Source of the DNA: Candidatus Latescibacterota bacterium
GTDB taxonomy: Bacteria; Latescibacterota; UBA2968
Direction: 5' to 3'
NCBI GenBank assembly: GCA_022821275.1
Contig: JAJEDY010000004.1
Coordinates: 1-64,000, forward strand
DNA length: 64,000 nt
The translations under genes and the position numbers were made by a program. The first letter of the stretch is position 1. The number at the start of each line of letters is the position of its first letter. The notes beneath the pieces were generated by a model. That model did not search any database. It was not told the DNA's origin and worked only from the letters and a program-made list of their open reading frames with translations. Below, piece by piece: positions 14,789 through 25,531 of this stretch.

Positions 14789-17434
14789 TTACTCATTTCC
14801 CCATCCCGTCCGCTTTTGCACCTCGCGCCATATCGCCTTCATTTTCCCATTCTCCTCACCCATATTCTCCTCACCATTTTCACTTACTTCTTCAGATGTT
14901 GCGTCCACCGCGGTTTCGCTTTCTTCTTCCTCATCCTGATTGACCACCTGCGCGACATCGATCACTTGATCGCCTTCATCCGGGTTGATCAGGCGCACGC
15001 CCTGCGTATTGCGCCCAATCACGCTCACGTCCGCCACTTTCTGTCGGATCAAGATGCCATTCTGTGTCACAATCACCATATCGTCGCGGCTATCTTCTGT
15101 CACGCCCATCACGGATACGACAGGACCATTGCGGTCTGTAGTTTTGATGTTGATTACGCCTTTGCCACCCCGATTTGTCAGGCGGTATTCCGAGACCGGC
15201 GTGCGCTTGCCATATCCATTGGCACATACTGTCAATAAATGAGACTGCTCTATCTCTTCAGGTTTAACGGCTACCATGCCCACCACGACATCATCGCCTT
15301 GCAAGGACACGCCGCGCACCCCCTGTGAGTTGCGTCCCATAGCCCGCACTTTGTTTTCGTCAAAGTACACAGCCTGTCCGCGCTTTGTGGAAATGATCAC
15401 CTGATCGTCACCCCCTGTAATCGCGGCTTTGATCAGCTGATCGTCTTCCAGCACATTCATTGCAATAATGCCACCCTTGCGCGGGCGACTATAAGCCGAT
15501 AGCGCGGTCTTTTTTGTCAGTCCCTTTCGGGTTATAGACAGCAGATAGCGATCTTCATCGAATTCACGCACGGGCACGACTTCGGCTACCTTATGCCCAT
15601 AGGGGATATCCACGACATTGACAATGGGCCGACCGCGTGCTTGACGCGTCCCCCGCGGAATTTCATGTACTTTTAACCACACACAGTGCCCACGGTCTGT
15701 CAATACGAGGATATAACTGTGCGTGGAAGCCACGAATAAGCTTTCTACAAAATCTTCATCTTTTGTTCGCATACCCGTGATCCCGCGCCCGCCCCGGTTT
15801 TGTGCGCGATAGGTGGATACGGGAATGCGTTTGATGTACCCGTTGTGAGAAATTGTAATGACCATGTCTTCTTCGTGGATCAAATCTTCAATGCTGAACT
15901 CAGTGGCTGCGAACACGATTTCTGACCGCCGCTCGTCGCCATATTTTTCGCGCATCACACCCAATTCGTCTTTGACAATATTCATACGCAATTCGCGGTT
16001 GTCCAGAATAGAGCGCAACCGTTCAATTTCTTGCGTCAGGTCGGAATATTCGTCTTCGATCTTCTGCTGTTCCATGTTGGTCAATCGCTGCAATGTCATG
16101 GACAAGATGGCCTGTACCTGGCGTTCGGACAATTGGCGTTGTTCTTCTCCCGATAGGTGTTGTCCTGCAAGCGATTCGAGTTGTGGTGCAGACAATTTGA
16201 GTTGTGTCAACGCACGCCGCGCTTCATTGGTATCTTTTGAGCCGCGGATAATGCGGATCACTTCGTCGATATTGGCCTGCGCGAGTATTAATCCTTCCAG
16301 GATATGTGCGCGATCTTCAGCTACTCGCAGTTCGTACTCCGTGCGTCGCTTTACGACGTCGTGGCGGTGGTCGATATAACACTGCAACATGTGCTTCAAG
16401 GTCACTTGTTGCGGTCGTCCGTTGACCAACGCAACCATATTGGCCGCAAATGTCGTTTCCAATTGGGTGTGTTTGTAGAGTTGATTTAAAATTACATCCC
16501 CGACCACATCGCGTTTGAGTTCCACCACAATGCGCAACCCATCGCGGTCGGATTCATCCTGAATATTTGAAATCCCTTCAATGCGTTTTTCACGCACCAG
16601 ATCCGCCATTTTTTCCAACAGCGTTGTCTTGTTCACCATATAGGGGATTTCTGTGATGATAATGGTTTCTCGCCCAGTTTTATCTTCTTCTATATCGGCT
16701 TTTGCCCGAATTTTCAGATGTCCGCGTCCCGTCTGATAGGCGTCTAAAACGCCACCTATACCATAAATGGTGCCGCCGGTTGGAAAGTCGGGTGCTTTGA
16801 TATATTCCATCAACTCAGCGATATCCAATTCGGGATTGTCGATCAATGCGACGAGGCCATCGGCGACCTCCTGCAAATTGTGCGGCGGAATTGCCGTGGC
16901 CATTGTGGTGGCAATGCCTACAGCACCGTTGCAAACCATGTTTGGAAATGCAGAAGGCAATACTTTGGGTTCTTCCAGGCGCTCGTCGTAGTTGGGGCGA
17001 TAATCGACGGTCTCTTTCTCGAGGTCGTTCAACATCTCCTGCCCCGGTCCGGCCATGCGCGCTTCGGTGTAGCGCATGGCAGCGGGTGGATACCCGTCGA
17101 TGGAGCCAAAATTACCCTGCCCATCTACGAGTGGATAACGCAACTTGAAATCCTGCGCCAGATGTACCAGCGTGGGATAGACAATGTCTTCACCGTGCGG
17201 ATGATAATTGCCCGAGGCATGGCCGGCAATATGAGCACATTTTCGATGCTGCCGATTTGCGCCCAGACCGAGATCATTCATCGCCACCAGAATGCGTCTT
17301 TGCGAGGGCTTCATTCCATCGCGCACATCCGGTAATGCGCGATTGACCAGCGTGCTCATCGAATAATCGAGCATGGATTTCTTCAATTCATCGCCAATTT
17401 CAACAGGGATCACCCGCGATCGTTCTATCATCAT
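14789..17434 (-). CDS. gyrA: DNA gyrase subunit A
   Basis: An 881-aa subunit that breaks and rejoins DNA during negative supercoiling. The catalytic Tyr is in AAMRYTEARM. Six beta-pinwheel repeats follow, with a GyrA-box-like QNRGGRG. The C-terminus is acidic (EEEESETAVDATSEEVSENGEE), a feature of regulatory tails. The quinolone-binding helix reads YHPHGEDIVYPTLV, so the positions equivalent to E. coli Ser83 and Asp87 are Asp and Pro. Similar GNYHPHGE..YPTLV segments are, as I recall, typical of PVC-group GyrA. AAGGAG precedes the start by 10 nt. It follows gyrB after 107 bp and ends at a strong terminator. Confidence 0.97.
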   Translation of the reverse strand: MMIERSRVIPVEIGDELKKSMLDYSMSTLVNRALPDVRDGMKPSQRRILVAMNDLGLGANRQHRKCAHIAGHASGNYHPHGEDIVYPTLVHLAQDFKLRYPLVDGQGNFGSIDGYPPAAMRYTEARMAGPGQEMLNDLEKETVDYRPNYDERLEEPKVLPSAFPNMVCNGAVGIATTMATAIPPHNLQEVADGLVALIDNPELDIAELMEYIKAPDFPTGGTIYGIGGVLDAYQTGRGHLKIRAKADIEEDKTGRETIIITEIPYMVNKTTLLEKMADLVREKRIEGISNIQDESDRDGLRIVVELKRDVVGDVILNQLYKHTQLETTFAANMVALVNGRPQQVTLKHMLQCYIDHRHDVVKRRTEYELRVAEDRAHILEGLILAQANIDEVIRIIRGSKDTNEARRALTQLKLSAPQLESLAGQHLSGEEQRQLSERQVQAILSMTLQRLTNMEQQKIEDEYSDLTQEIERLRSILDNRELRMNIVKDELGVMREKYGDERRSEIVFAATEFSIEDLIHEEDMVITISHNGYIKRIPVSTYRAQNRGGRGITGMRTKDEDFVESLFVASTHSYILVLTDRGHCVWLKVHEIPRGTRQARGRPIVNVVDIPYGHKVAEVVPVREFDEDRYLLSITRKGLTKKTALSAYSRPRKGGIIAMNVLEDDQLIKAAITGGDDQVIISTKRGQAVYFDENKVRAMGRNSQGVRGVSLQGDDVVVGMVAVKPEEIEQSHLLTVCANGYGKRTPVSEYRLTNRGGKGVINIKTTDRNGPVVSVMGVTEDSRDDMVIVTQNGILIRQKVADVSVIGRNTQGVRLINPDEGDQVIDVAQVVNQDEEEESETAVDATSEEVSENGEENMGEENGKMKAIWREVQKRTGWGNE

Positions 17435-17541
17435 TGTCCATCATCTCCTTTTTGTTATCAAGCGATCAGCCCCACAGGTTGTAATACGGGATAAAACGTG
17501 AGATGATCGCCTAACCAGCCCCCAGTCCCCAGCCGCTGTCT

Positions 17542-19503
<1,962 letters not shown>

Positions 19504-19857
19504 CTATTTTAACCAGATTGTTTTTACAACATCACCGCCAACCTCGCGGTTCAAATTTTGACGTATTGTTTCGCATTGAAAGGTCAACCAGTGCCGCCAG
19601 GTGGGATTTTGTACTGAAACAGATAATTGTCCCCATCGAAAGCCTTCGACCCGGGTTACAGCAGCAATATCTTCACCCACAATCTCTTCCCACAATGACA
19701 ATACGCGTTGTTCTCTCAATTTTTCCGCAATCCCCAGGCTATCCACCACCTGGCGAATGGCATCACCTGCGGAAACCGGTTCAGATGTCGCGCCAGCCCG
19801 ATACCTGTAAATACCACTCTTGCGTCTATCTGTCTCGGCATCCATAGTATCATTCAC
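19504..19857 (-). CDS. dciA: DciA-like DUF721 protein (candidate replicative-helicase loader)
   Basis: A 117-aa protein with the DUF721 core: LWEEIVGEDIAAVTRVEGFRWGQLSVSVQNPTWRHWL, in which the W-x-x-IVG and L-x-V-x-V-x-N-x-x-W-x-x-x-L pattern is diagnostic. DciA proteins help load the DnaB helicase in bacteria lacking DnaC/DnaI. The gene overlaps recF by four bases and precedes gyrB, the position DUF721 genes commonly hold. Function is by family and context. Confidence 0.85.
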   Translation of the reverse strand: MNDTMDAETDRRKSGIYRYRAGATSEPVSAGDAIRQVVDSLGIAEKLREQRVLSLWEEIVGEDIAAVTRVEGFRWGQLSVSVQNPTWRHWLTFQCETIRQNLNREVGGDVVKTIWLK

Positions 19858-20939
19858 AATTTCAACAGCCGGAATCCGTGTTTTTCAAAATCCAAATCTG
19901 GATCGCGCGCTGAGGTTACGACCACCTGTCCAAAATCGGGAATCAGGTTCAATACTGCTTTTGCCCGCTTGGGATCGAGTTCTGAAAACACGTCGTCCAT
20001 CAGTAAAACGGGACGCCAACCGGTCTGTTGTTCTAAAAATGTGGCTTCAGCCAATTTCCAGGAGAGCAGAACGGTTTTTAGTTGGCCCTGGGACGCGAAT
20101 TGATGTACGGCTTTGTCATCAAGTGTAAAAATCAGATTGTCGCGATGTGGTCCCGTAAGTGTATATCGCAATTCGGTTTCCTGTGGCAACCGGGTCGTCA
20201 ACGCTTCGAAGAGTATTTCCCGCCCATGATCGCGCGTTTCCATAGATATGGGACTGCGGTAATTCGCTTTCATTTTTTCGGATGTGGGCGCGATGGTTCG
20301 ATAGTATTCAGATAGAAGATGTTGTATATCATCCAGTGCTTCGAGACGATGAGATATTATGCGAGCACCCAAATCGGATAATTGCTCATTCCACGGTTCA
20401 ACGTGTTCGGGATGTGATAACAATGCTGAACCGCGGTCTTTTAACAGCCGATTGCGCTGTGCCAGAACGCGCTGATACCCTTCCAGATCAGCCAAATAGG
20501 ACGCGCTTGATTGCGAAACGAGAATATCTAAAATGCGCCGGCGTTGCGCCGGTTCGCGCAATACGAGATCCACATCTTCGGGAGAGAATAAAACAGCGTT
20601 GAATGCGCCAATGAGGTCTGAAAGGCGGGGAAGAGAGGTCTCTGCAAGAGAGGCTTGTTTTTTACCAACGTGGGGATCGTAGGCAATGCGAATGGGAAAG
20701 GACTGATCTTCGCGCTCTATCTGGGCTTCGATCACAAAATAGTTAGCACCCCACCTGAGCACGTCCCGATCTCTGGCACCGCGACCCGACTTGGCCAGTG
20801 CCAAAAAATACAACGCTTCTAAAACATTTGATTTACCGCGGGCATTATCTGCCCAAATTGCCGTTTTTGCTTGGTCAAATGTAAATTCAGCCTGCTCAAA
20901 GTTTCGAAAATTGGTGAGTTTAAGTGATGAGACATACAT
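19854..20939 (-). CDS. recF: DNA repair protein RecF
   Basis: A 361-aa SMC-like ATPase that loads RecA at gapped DNA. The N-terminal LKLTNFRNFEQAEF and the C-terminal VLLMDDVFSELDPKRAKAVL (signature/Walker B) are typical. The P-loop reads ADNARGKS instead of the usual GxNGxGKT, keeping GKS but losing the first two glycines. It overlaps dnaN by one base (TGATG) and the DUF721 gene by four, so the three are translationally coupled. Confidence 0.95.
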   Translation of the reverse strand: MYVSSLKLTNFRNFEQAEFTFDQAKTAIWADNARGKSNVLEALYFLALAKSGRGARDRDVLRWGANYFVIEAQIEREDQSFPIRIAYDPHVGKKQASLAETSLPRLSDLIGAFNAVLFSPEDVDLVLREPAQRRRILDILVSQSSASYLADLEGYQRVLAQRNRLLKDRGSALLSHPEHVEPWNEQLSDLGARIISHRLEALDDIQHLLSEYYRTIAPTSEKMKANYRSPISMETRDHGREILFEALTTRLPQETELRYTLTGPHRDNLIFTLDDKAVHQFASQGQLKTVLLSWKLAEATFLEQQTGWRPVLLMDDVFSELDPKRAKAVLNLIPDFGQVVVTSARDPDLDFEKHGFRLLKL

Positions 20940-22105
20940 CAGTCATTGAGCCGCAAGGGCATAAGGAGACAAAGATAGTCTTCGCCTTCGAGTTGTTCAC
21001 CGGGTCTGATGATTCCCGCGGCAACAGCACTGTCGAGTTCAAAGAGCACTTCATCGCAGTTAATGCGTCGTAGCACGTCTTGTAGATAGCCGGAATTATA
21101 TCCAATGATCATTTCATCGGCATCGTATTCGACGCCCATAGATTCGCGTGCTTCGCCTCCTATTTCTTGGCTGGTAGCTGATAATGCGAGTTCGTTCTTT
21201 TTCAGTTCGAGCCGCAATTGATGGGTCTGAGAACTCGCCAAAATGGATACGCGCCGCACAGCAGGTAGCAAATGACTGTTCGAAACGCGAAGACGTTTGC
21301 CGTTGTTTTGAGGAATCACCTGTTCGTAATCGACATAAGGACCTTCAATCAGTCGAGAGAAAATCTGGATGGCGTCTTCGTCGCCCAGCGAAAAAAGCAC
21401 ATGGCTTTGTCCGAGTTGCACTTTTTGAAGATCTTCCCCCCCGCCCATGAGTTTTACCACCTGATTCAAAGCAGGAGGGGGAACAATCGCCTCTCTATTT
21501 TGATCGGGCAACCCATCCTGTATCCGCGAATATTTGACCAGGCGATGACCATCTGTAGCCACCATGGTCATGCGTCCATTGCCAACCTGCCAGAGCACGC
21601 CTGTGAGTACCGGGCGCGTTTCGTCTCGAGACACGGCAAAGATCGTTTTAGAAATCATCTCGCTGAGAACACTGCTATCGGCCGAAGAATCCAGGTCTTC
21701 ATCAGATAGAAATGCGATCTCGGGACCATCGATCTCCGCGGGCAGTTCGGGAAAATCGTCGGCGGGTACTGACATCAGGGCATAGGTTCCTTCGGCGTCA
21801 CTTTGTCGCTGAAGCGTTACACGGCCTTCTTCGGCGGTGAGAGATAGGGATTCTTCGGGCAACTCGCGCACAATTTCTGAGAATTTGCGCGCTGGAACCG
21901 TTGTTGCCCCGGCGTCTTCAACAGTGGCCGAAAGTTTGCATGTTATTGATATATCGAGATCTGTGGCACTCAAACACACATCGTTGCCATTGTTTGCATC
22001 AATCAGGATATTGGACAATACTGGCAATGCGGTTTTGGAGGGCACGATATCAATTACAGCCTGGATACCTTTGAGGAGTTCATCTTTTTCTATTGATACT
22101 TTCAT
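20939..22105 (-). CDS. dnaN: DNA polymerase III beta subunit (sliding clamp)
   Basis: A 388-aa clamp that tethers polymerase to DNA. It begins MKVSIEKDELLKGIQAVID and contains TALPVLSNILIDA, SGEV-like repeats and a C-terminal PLRLND (usual PMRL/PVRL end). The chosen ATG at 22105 has GGGAGAG about 8 nt upstream. A 34-residue in-frame extension to 22207 is not clamp-like and is left out. A short acidic insertion (DEDLDSSADSS) near residue 150 makes it slightly longer than usual. It heads the dnaN-recF-dciA-gyrB-gyrA series. Confidence 0.97.
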   Translation of the reverse strand: MKVSIEKDELLKGIQAVIDIVPSKTALPVLSNILIDANNGNDVCLSATDLDISITCKLSATVEDAGATTVPARKFSEIVRELPEESLSLTAEEGRVTLQRQSDAEGTYALMSVPADDFPELPAEIDGPEIAFLSDEDLDSSADSSVLSEMISKTIFAVSRDETRPVLTGVLWQVGNGRMTMVATDGHRLVKYSRIQDGLPDQNREAIVPPPALNQVVKLMGGGEDLQKVQLGQSHVLFSLGDEDAIQIFSRLIEGPYVDYEQVIPQNNGKRLRVSNSHLLPAVRRVSILASSQTHQLRLELKKNELALSATSQEIGGEARESMGVEYDADEMIIGYNSGYLQDVLRRINCDEVLFELDSAVAAGIIRPGEQLEGEDYLCLLMPLRLND

Positions 22106-22220
22106 GAATGCGTCTCTCCCAAGCGCGTCAAGCTCTTTGTGAATGATTTTTTGAGGTGTTGAATGAAGCGTTTTTTCAGGTTCAAAAATGGTTGATTTTT
22201 CGTTCAATTACAGACACCAT

Positions 22221-22249
22221 AATTTACTGAATTTTAACGATTTTGTCAA
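22221..22249 (-). promoter_or_regulatory. Predicted sigma-70 promoter of dnaN-recF
   Basis: Minus-strand TTGACA (22244-22249), 17 bp, TAAATT (22221-22226), about 115 bp before the dnaN ATG. It implies that dnaN is transcribed independently of dnaA, which lies 18.8 kb away on the other strand. Confidence 0.65.
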
Positions 22250-22309
22250 CCTTCCTTTTTGTCTTAAAACCCTCTGTGTCCCAAAGAATTATCAAAAAAA
22301 AACAACAGC

Positions 22310-25300
22310 TTAAACGGGTATAAATTCACGTCTTTCCGTCAGCCACAAACCCTTTGCAACAACCGTTTCGCCGGTAAAATTCGCCCAGTGTCTGGCATAG
22401 GTGTTCACCTGGTCGGCCGTTTGTTCACACAGTGCGTGTACATCTTCATGGGTTTTCACGGCATTGGTTTTGTAATCGACGATTTTCCATCCTTCAGGCA
22501 GGCGATAGACCAGATCGATAACGCCGCGAATAATTTCGTTGGGCGAGGGGTTGTTCTCCGCTTGCGATACGGCAAAAGAGACTTCGGTATATACTGTTTC
22601 CGATGCCCGTATTTCCGTCCATATCTCCGAGTTGCGAAATTGCTGCAATGCGTCCAGTGCGTGTGGTAGAAACCCGGCGTCTGCACCTGCGTCATTCAGC
22701 AAATGCGCGACATAAGGTGTGGGATCATCGGGCAATCGCATGTTGATGGCGTCGTCGAATATCTGGTGGATCACGGTGCCATACGCCGCCCCCTTACCCA
22801 CTGGTGTTGCTGATCGCCCTTCGTCTGAATATGTGATGTCCGCCCGGTCATCAGTCACCTGTGCGAGTTCAAAGGATTGTTTTTGTACAGTTTGCCAGAA
22901 TTGATCTCTTTGCTTTCGTTCCAATTCTACAGATGGCGTTTTGGTCAATGGCGTTTCCGGAGAAGAATGCGGTGAACGGTTGTCATACGCCAACTCTGGC
23001 ACATTTTTTAGATGGGGATAGAGTGGCGACCACGGCCCATGGTCGGGTTTTTCCTCGTAGGTAGATATTATGAGCAAGTTTTCTGCGCGCGTTGCCGCTA
23101 CGTAGAGCAATCGCAGTTCTTCGCCTTGTAAAAATCGCGTTTCTTCGGTTTCGGCATCTTCCCAATCCACAGGCTCGGCAACGACCTCGCGTGCATAGGG
23201 GCCGCGGGGTTTTGTAATGGGTAGTGACAAAAAGGGTTCGTCGCTGGTGCGGGATACGTGAAACTCGGGACCATAGCGCGTGTAACTCGTGTCATAGGGA
23301 TCGGCGAGGAAGACGATTTTGCCCTGTAATCCCTTAGCCTGGTGCAGATTCATCAATCGCACGATGTCTTCCTGTGCGGAAGGGAGGGTCATTTGTTCAA
23401 TTTTGTAGTCTCTGTCGTCGATGAGGGCACGCAGTTCGGTCACCACCTGTCCCCAATGCAATCCCTGCGCTGTCCATTCGCGGATGAGAGATAAGATGCG
23501 GATGAGATTGCCGGCATGTGTTGCGCCCATGGGCTGGGTATGCACAAAGGGCAGGAGGCCGAGTTTTTCTACACAGCGCGCTATAGCGGTATCGGGCGAT
23601 AGGGATTGTAGCCATTCCGACGCGTTTTTGAGATGTTCATAAGCCTGCGCGAAGGTCCGGTGTAATTCTGGATCCATCCCTTTGGGCAGATCGCGTGTCC
23701 AGTTGAAAACACCGCCTGTTTTTTTGAATTCATAGAGGATATCATCTCCCAGGCCGACGAGACCTCCCCGCAAATAGGCGAGTAGCGGAAGCGGATTGTC
23801 GGGCATATAAACCGTTTCCAAAAAATCCACGAGTGTGTGCAATACGTCTGCTTCGCCAAGGCGATCGCCTCCTATGATGTCAAAGGGAATACCGTGCCTC
23901 TCCAGTGCCTGGGCGTAATGGGACAAATAGCCAGAGGTGCGCGTTAAGATGAGAAAGTCGCCCGGCGATGCGTTGGCGGTTTCTCCATTAAATTCCACTT
24001 TGCCTTCTATAGCCGCTGCGATGAAGTTTGCAATTCGCTCGGCGTCTTGCTCCGCGATCTGGCTTCGGTTGTTGCGGAAGACTTTGTCGATTGAGATTCG
24101 GCGGATTGCGTCTGTTTCACCATCGGGTCTGTATTTGAATAGCGGCGCAAATTCGGCTTGATAGGGGGTTTTATGCGCAGCGAACAGGGGTTCAAATGCC
24201 GCGTTGATCCAATCACAGAGGGACCCCAATGAGCGAAAGTTCGTGTTCAGGCCTACGATATCGCCATTGGTGTTTTCAATGCGGTTGCGGACGAGGTCAA
24301 AGGTTTCGACGTCCGCGCGACGAAAGCGATAGATCGATTGTTTGCCGTCGCCTACTAAAAATAGACTGCCCGGGCGGGGTGTGAGTTTGCGCCAATCGGT
24401 TTCTTCCAAGTTTTCGCCGGTTAAATACAGCAATATTTCGGCCTGGATGGGATCGGTATCCTGAAATTCATCTACGAATAGGCAGCGATATCGTTCCTGA
24501 AAGTGACGGCGGACTTCGGGGTGATCGCGCAATAATCGCGCGGCCAATTCGAGCAGGTCTTGAAAGGTAAGGCGGCCGGTTTCGCGGCGGGTTCTGGCGT
24601 ATTCATCGACTGCCACATCGACATAGGGAGCGGCAAATTGGTAGATGTATTGTCGCCATCTGGTGAGGGTGGGGTTGAGTATTTCGGTTTGAAATTCGGG
24701 GAATAAGGTGTCTCGCAAGTGCTTTGCAAAATCCTGATTGGGCGTCCAGCTTTTCAGGGTGACACCGAGGTTGCCGGTGAGTATTTGCAAGAGGGCGATG
24801 CGATCCGCATCGGAGTGTATCCCCCGGTTTGACAGGAATAATCGCGCGCGCATCAATGCCGTCTGGAGGGCATCGCGTCTGCCGGGGAGGGGATCGGGGA
24901 TATAGGCTTCTGTGCGTTGTAGAAAGGTTTCGAGTTTTGAAACTGCGGTCGATAAATCGGGTTTTTGGACTGGTTCGCATACGAGGTGTACATCGCTGAA
25001 CTGGTAGCGTCTTTGAAAAAATCCATACAGGTCTTCCGGGCGCAGGCCCAGTTCTTCAAATTTGGCGAGTTGTGGGTCTTCGGATAGAAAACTCTTTTGG
25101 ACAAATTGATCCCACGCTTCGCGGCGCATGACGGCTTCTTCGCGCTCTTCAACTTCTGAAAAATCGGGTGGCAAGGCCGCTTCAACGGGGCGCTCTCGCA
25201 ATAACTGGCCGCAGAATGAGTGTATGGTGCCAATAAAGCATTGATCTATTTTTTCGAGTGCGTTTTGAATGCGGTTCAGATCTTCACCGCCTGTGTTTTT

Positions 25301-25531
25301 GGCACGCAATTTTAATTCACTGAAGAATCGCCCGCGCATTTCACCCGCTGCCTTGCGCGTAAAGGTGATTGCTGCGAGTTGATCCACGGGTACGACACCT
25401 GTTTGCACCGCGTTCACCATCCGCTGCACCAGCGCATAGGTCTTTCCCGCACCCGCCCCTGCGAGCACCATCAGATTTTGATCCAGTGCGTCGGCTATTT
25501 TATCGCGTGCTTGTTGATCTTGAAGGGTCAT
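22310..25531 (-). CDS. addA: AddA/RecB-type UvrD helicase-nuclease
   Basis: A 1073-aa SF1 helicase with a C-terminal RecB nuclease. Helicase motifs: Walker A AGAGAGKT (24-31), AAITFTRKAAGEM, CLFVDEFQDTDPIQ, FLVGDGKQSIYRFRRAD, NTNFRS and LLYVAATRAENLLII. Nuclease motifs: GVIDLVYRLPEGWKIVDYKT then QVNTY. With its partner it would resect double-strand DNA ends for recombination. It overlaps the upstream addB-like gene by four bases (ATGA), as in AddAB operons. No RecC/RecD-like gene is present. Confidence 0.92.
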   Translation of the reverse strand: MTLQDQQARDKIADALDQNLMVLAGAGAGKTYALVQRMVNAVQTGVVPVDQLAAITFTRKAAGEMRGRFFSELKLRAKNTGGEDLNRIQNALEKIDQCFIGTIHSFCGQLLRERPVEAALPPDFSEVEEREEAVMRREAWDQFVQKSFLSEDPQLAKFEELGLRPEDLYGFFQRRYQFSDVHLVCEPVQKPDLSTAVSKLETFLQRTEAYIPDPLPGRRDALQTALMRARLFLSNRGIHSDADRIALLQILTGNLGVTLKSWTPNQDFAKHLRDTLFPEFQTEILNPTLTRWRQYIYQFAAPYVDVAVDEYARTRRETGRLTFQDLLELAARLLRDHPEVRRHFQERYRCLFVDEFQDTDPIQAEILLYLTGENLEETDWRKLTPRPGSLFLVGDGKQSIYRFRRADVETFDLVRNRIENTNGDIVGLNTNFRSLGSLCDWINAAFEPLFAAHKTPYQAEFAPLFKYRPDGETDAIRRISIDKVFRNNRSQIAEQDAERIANFIAAAIEGKVEFNGETANASPGDFLILTRTSGYLSHYAQALERHGIPFDIIGGDRLGEADVLHTLVDFLETVYMPDNPLPLLAYLRGGLVGLGDDILYEFKKTGGVFNWTRDLPKGMDPELHRTFAQAYEHLKNASEWLQSLSPDTAIARCVEKLGLLPFVHTQPMGATHAGNLIRILSLIREWTAQGLHWGQVVTELRALIDDRDYKIEQMTLPSAQEDIVRLMNLHQAKGLQGKIVFLADPYDTSYTRYGPEFHVSRTSDEPFLSLPITKPRGPYAREVVAEPVDWEDAETEETRFLQGEELRLLYVAATRAENLLIISTYEEKPDHGPWSPLYPHLKNVPELAYDNRSPHSSPETPLTKTPSVELERKQRDQFWQTVQKQSFELAQVTDDRADITYSDEGRSATPVGKGAAYGTVIHQIFDDAINMRLPDDPTPYVAHLLNDAGADAGFLPHALDALQQFRNSEIWTEIRASETVYTEVSFAVSQAENNPSPNEIIRGVIDLVYRLPEGWKIVDYKTNAVKTHEDVHALCEQTADQVNTYARHWANFTGETVVAKGLWLTERREFIPV

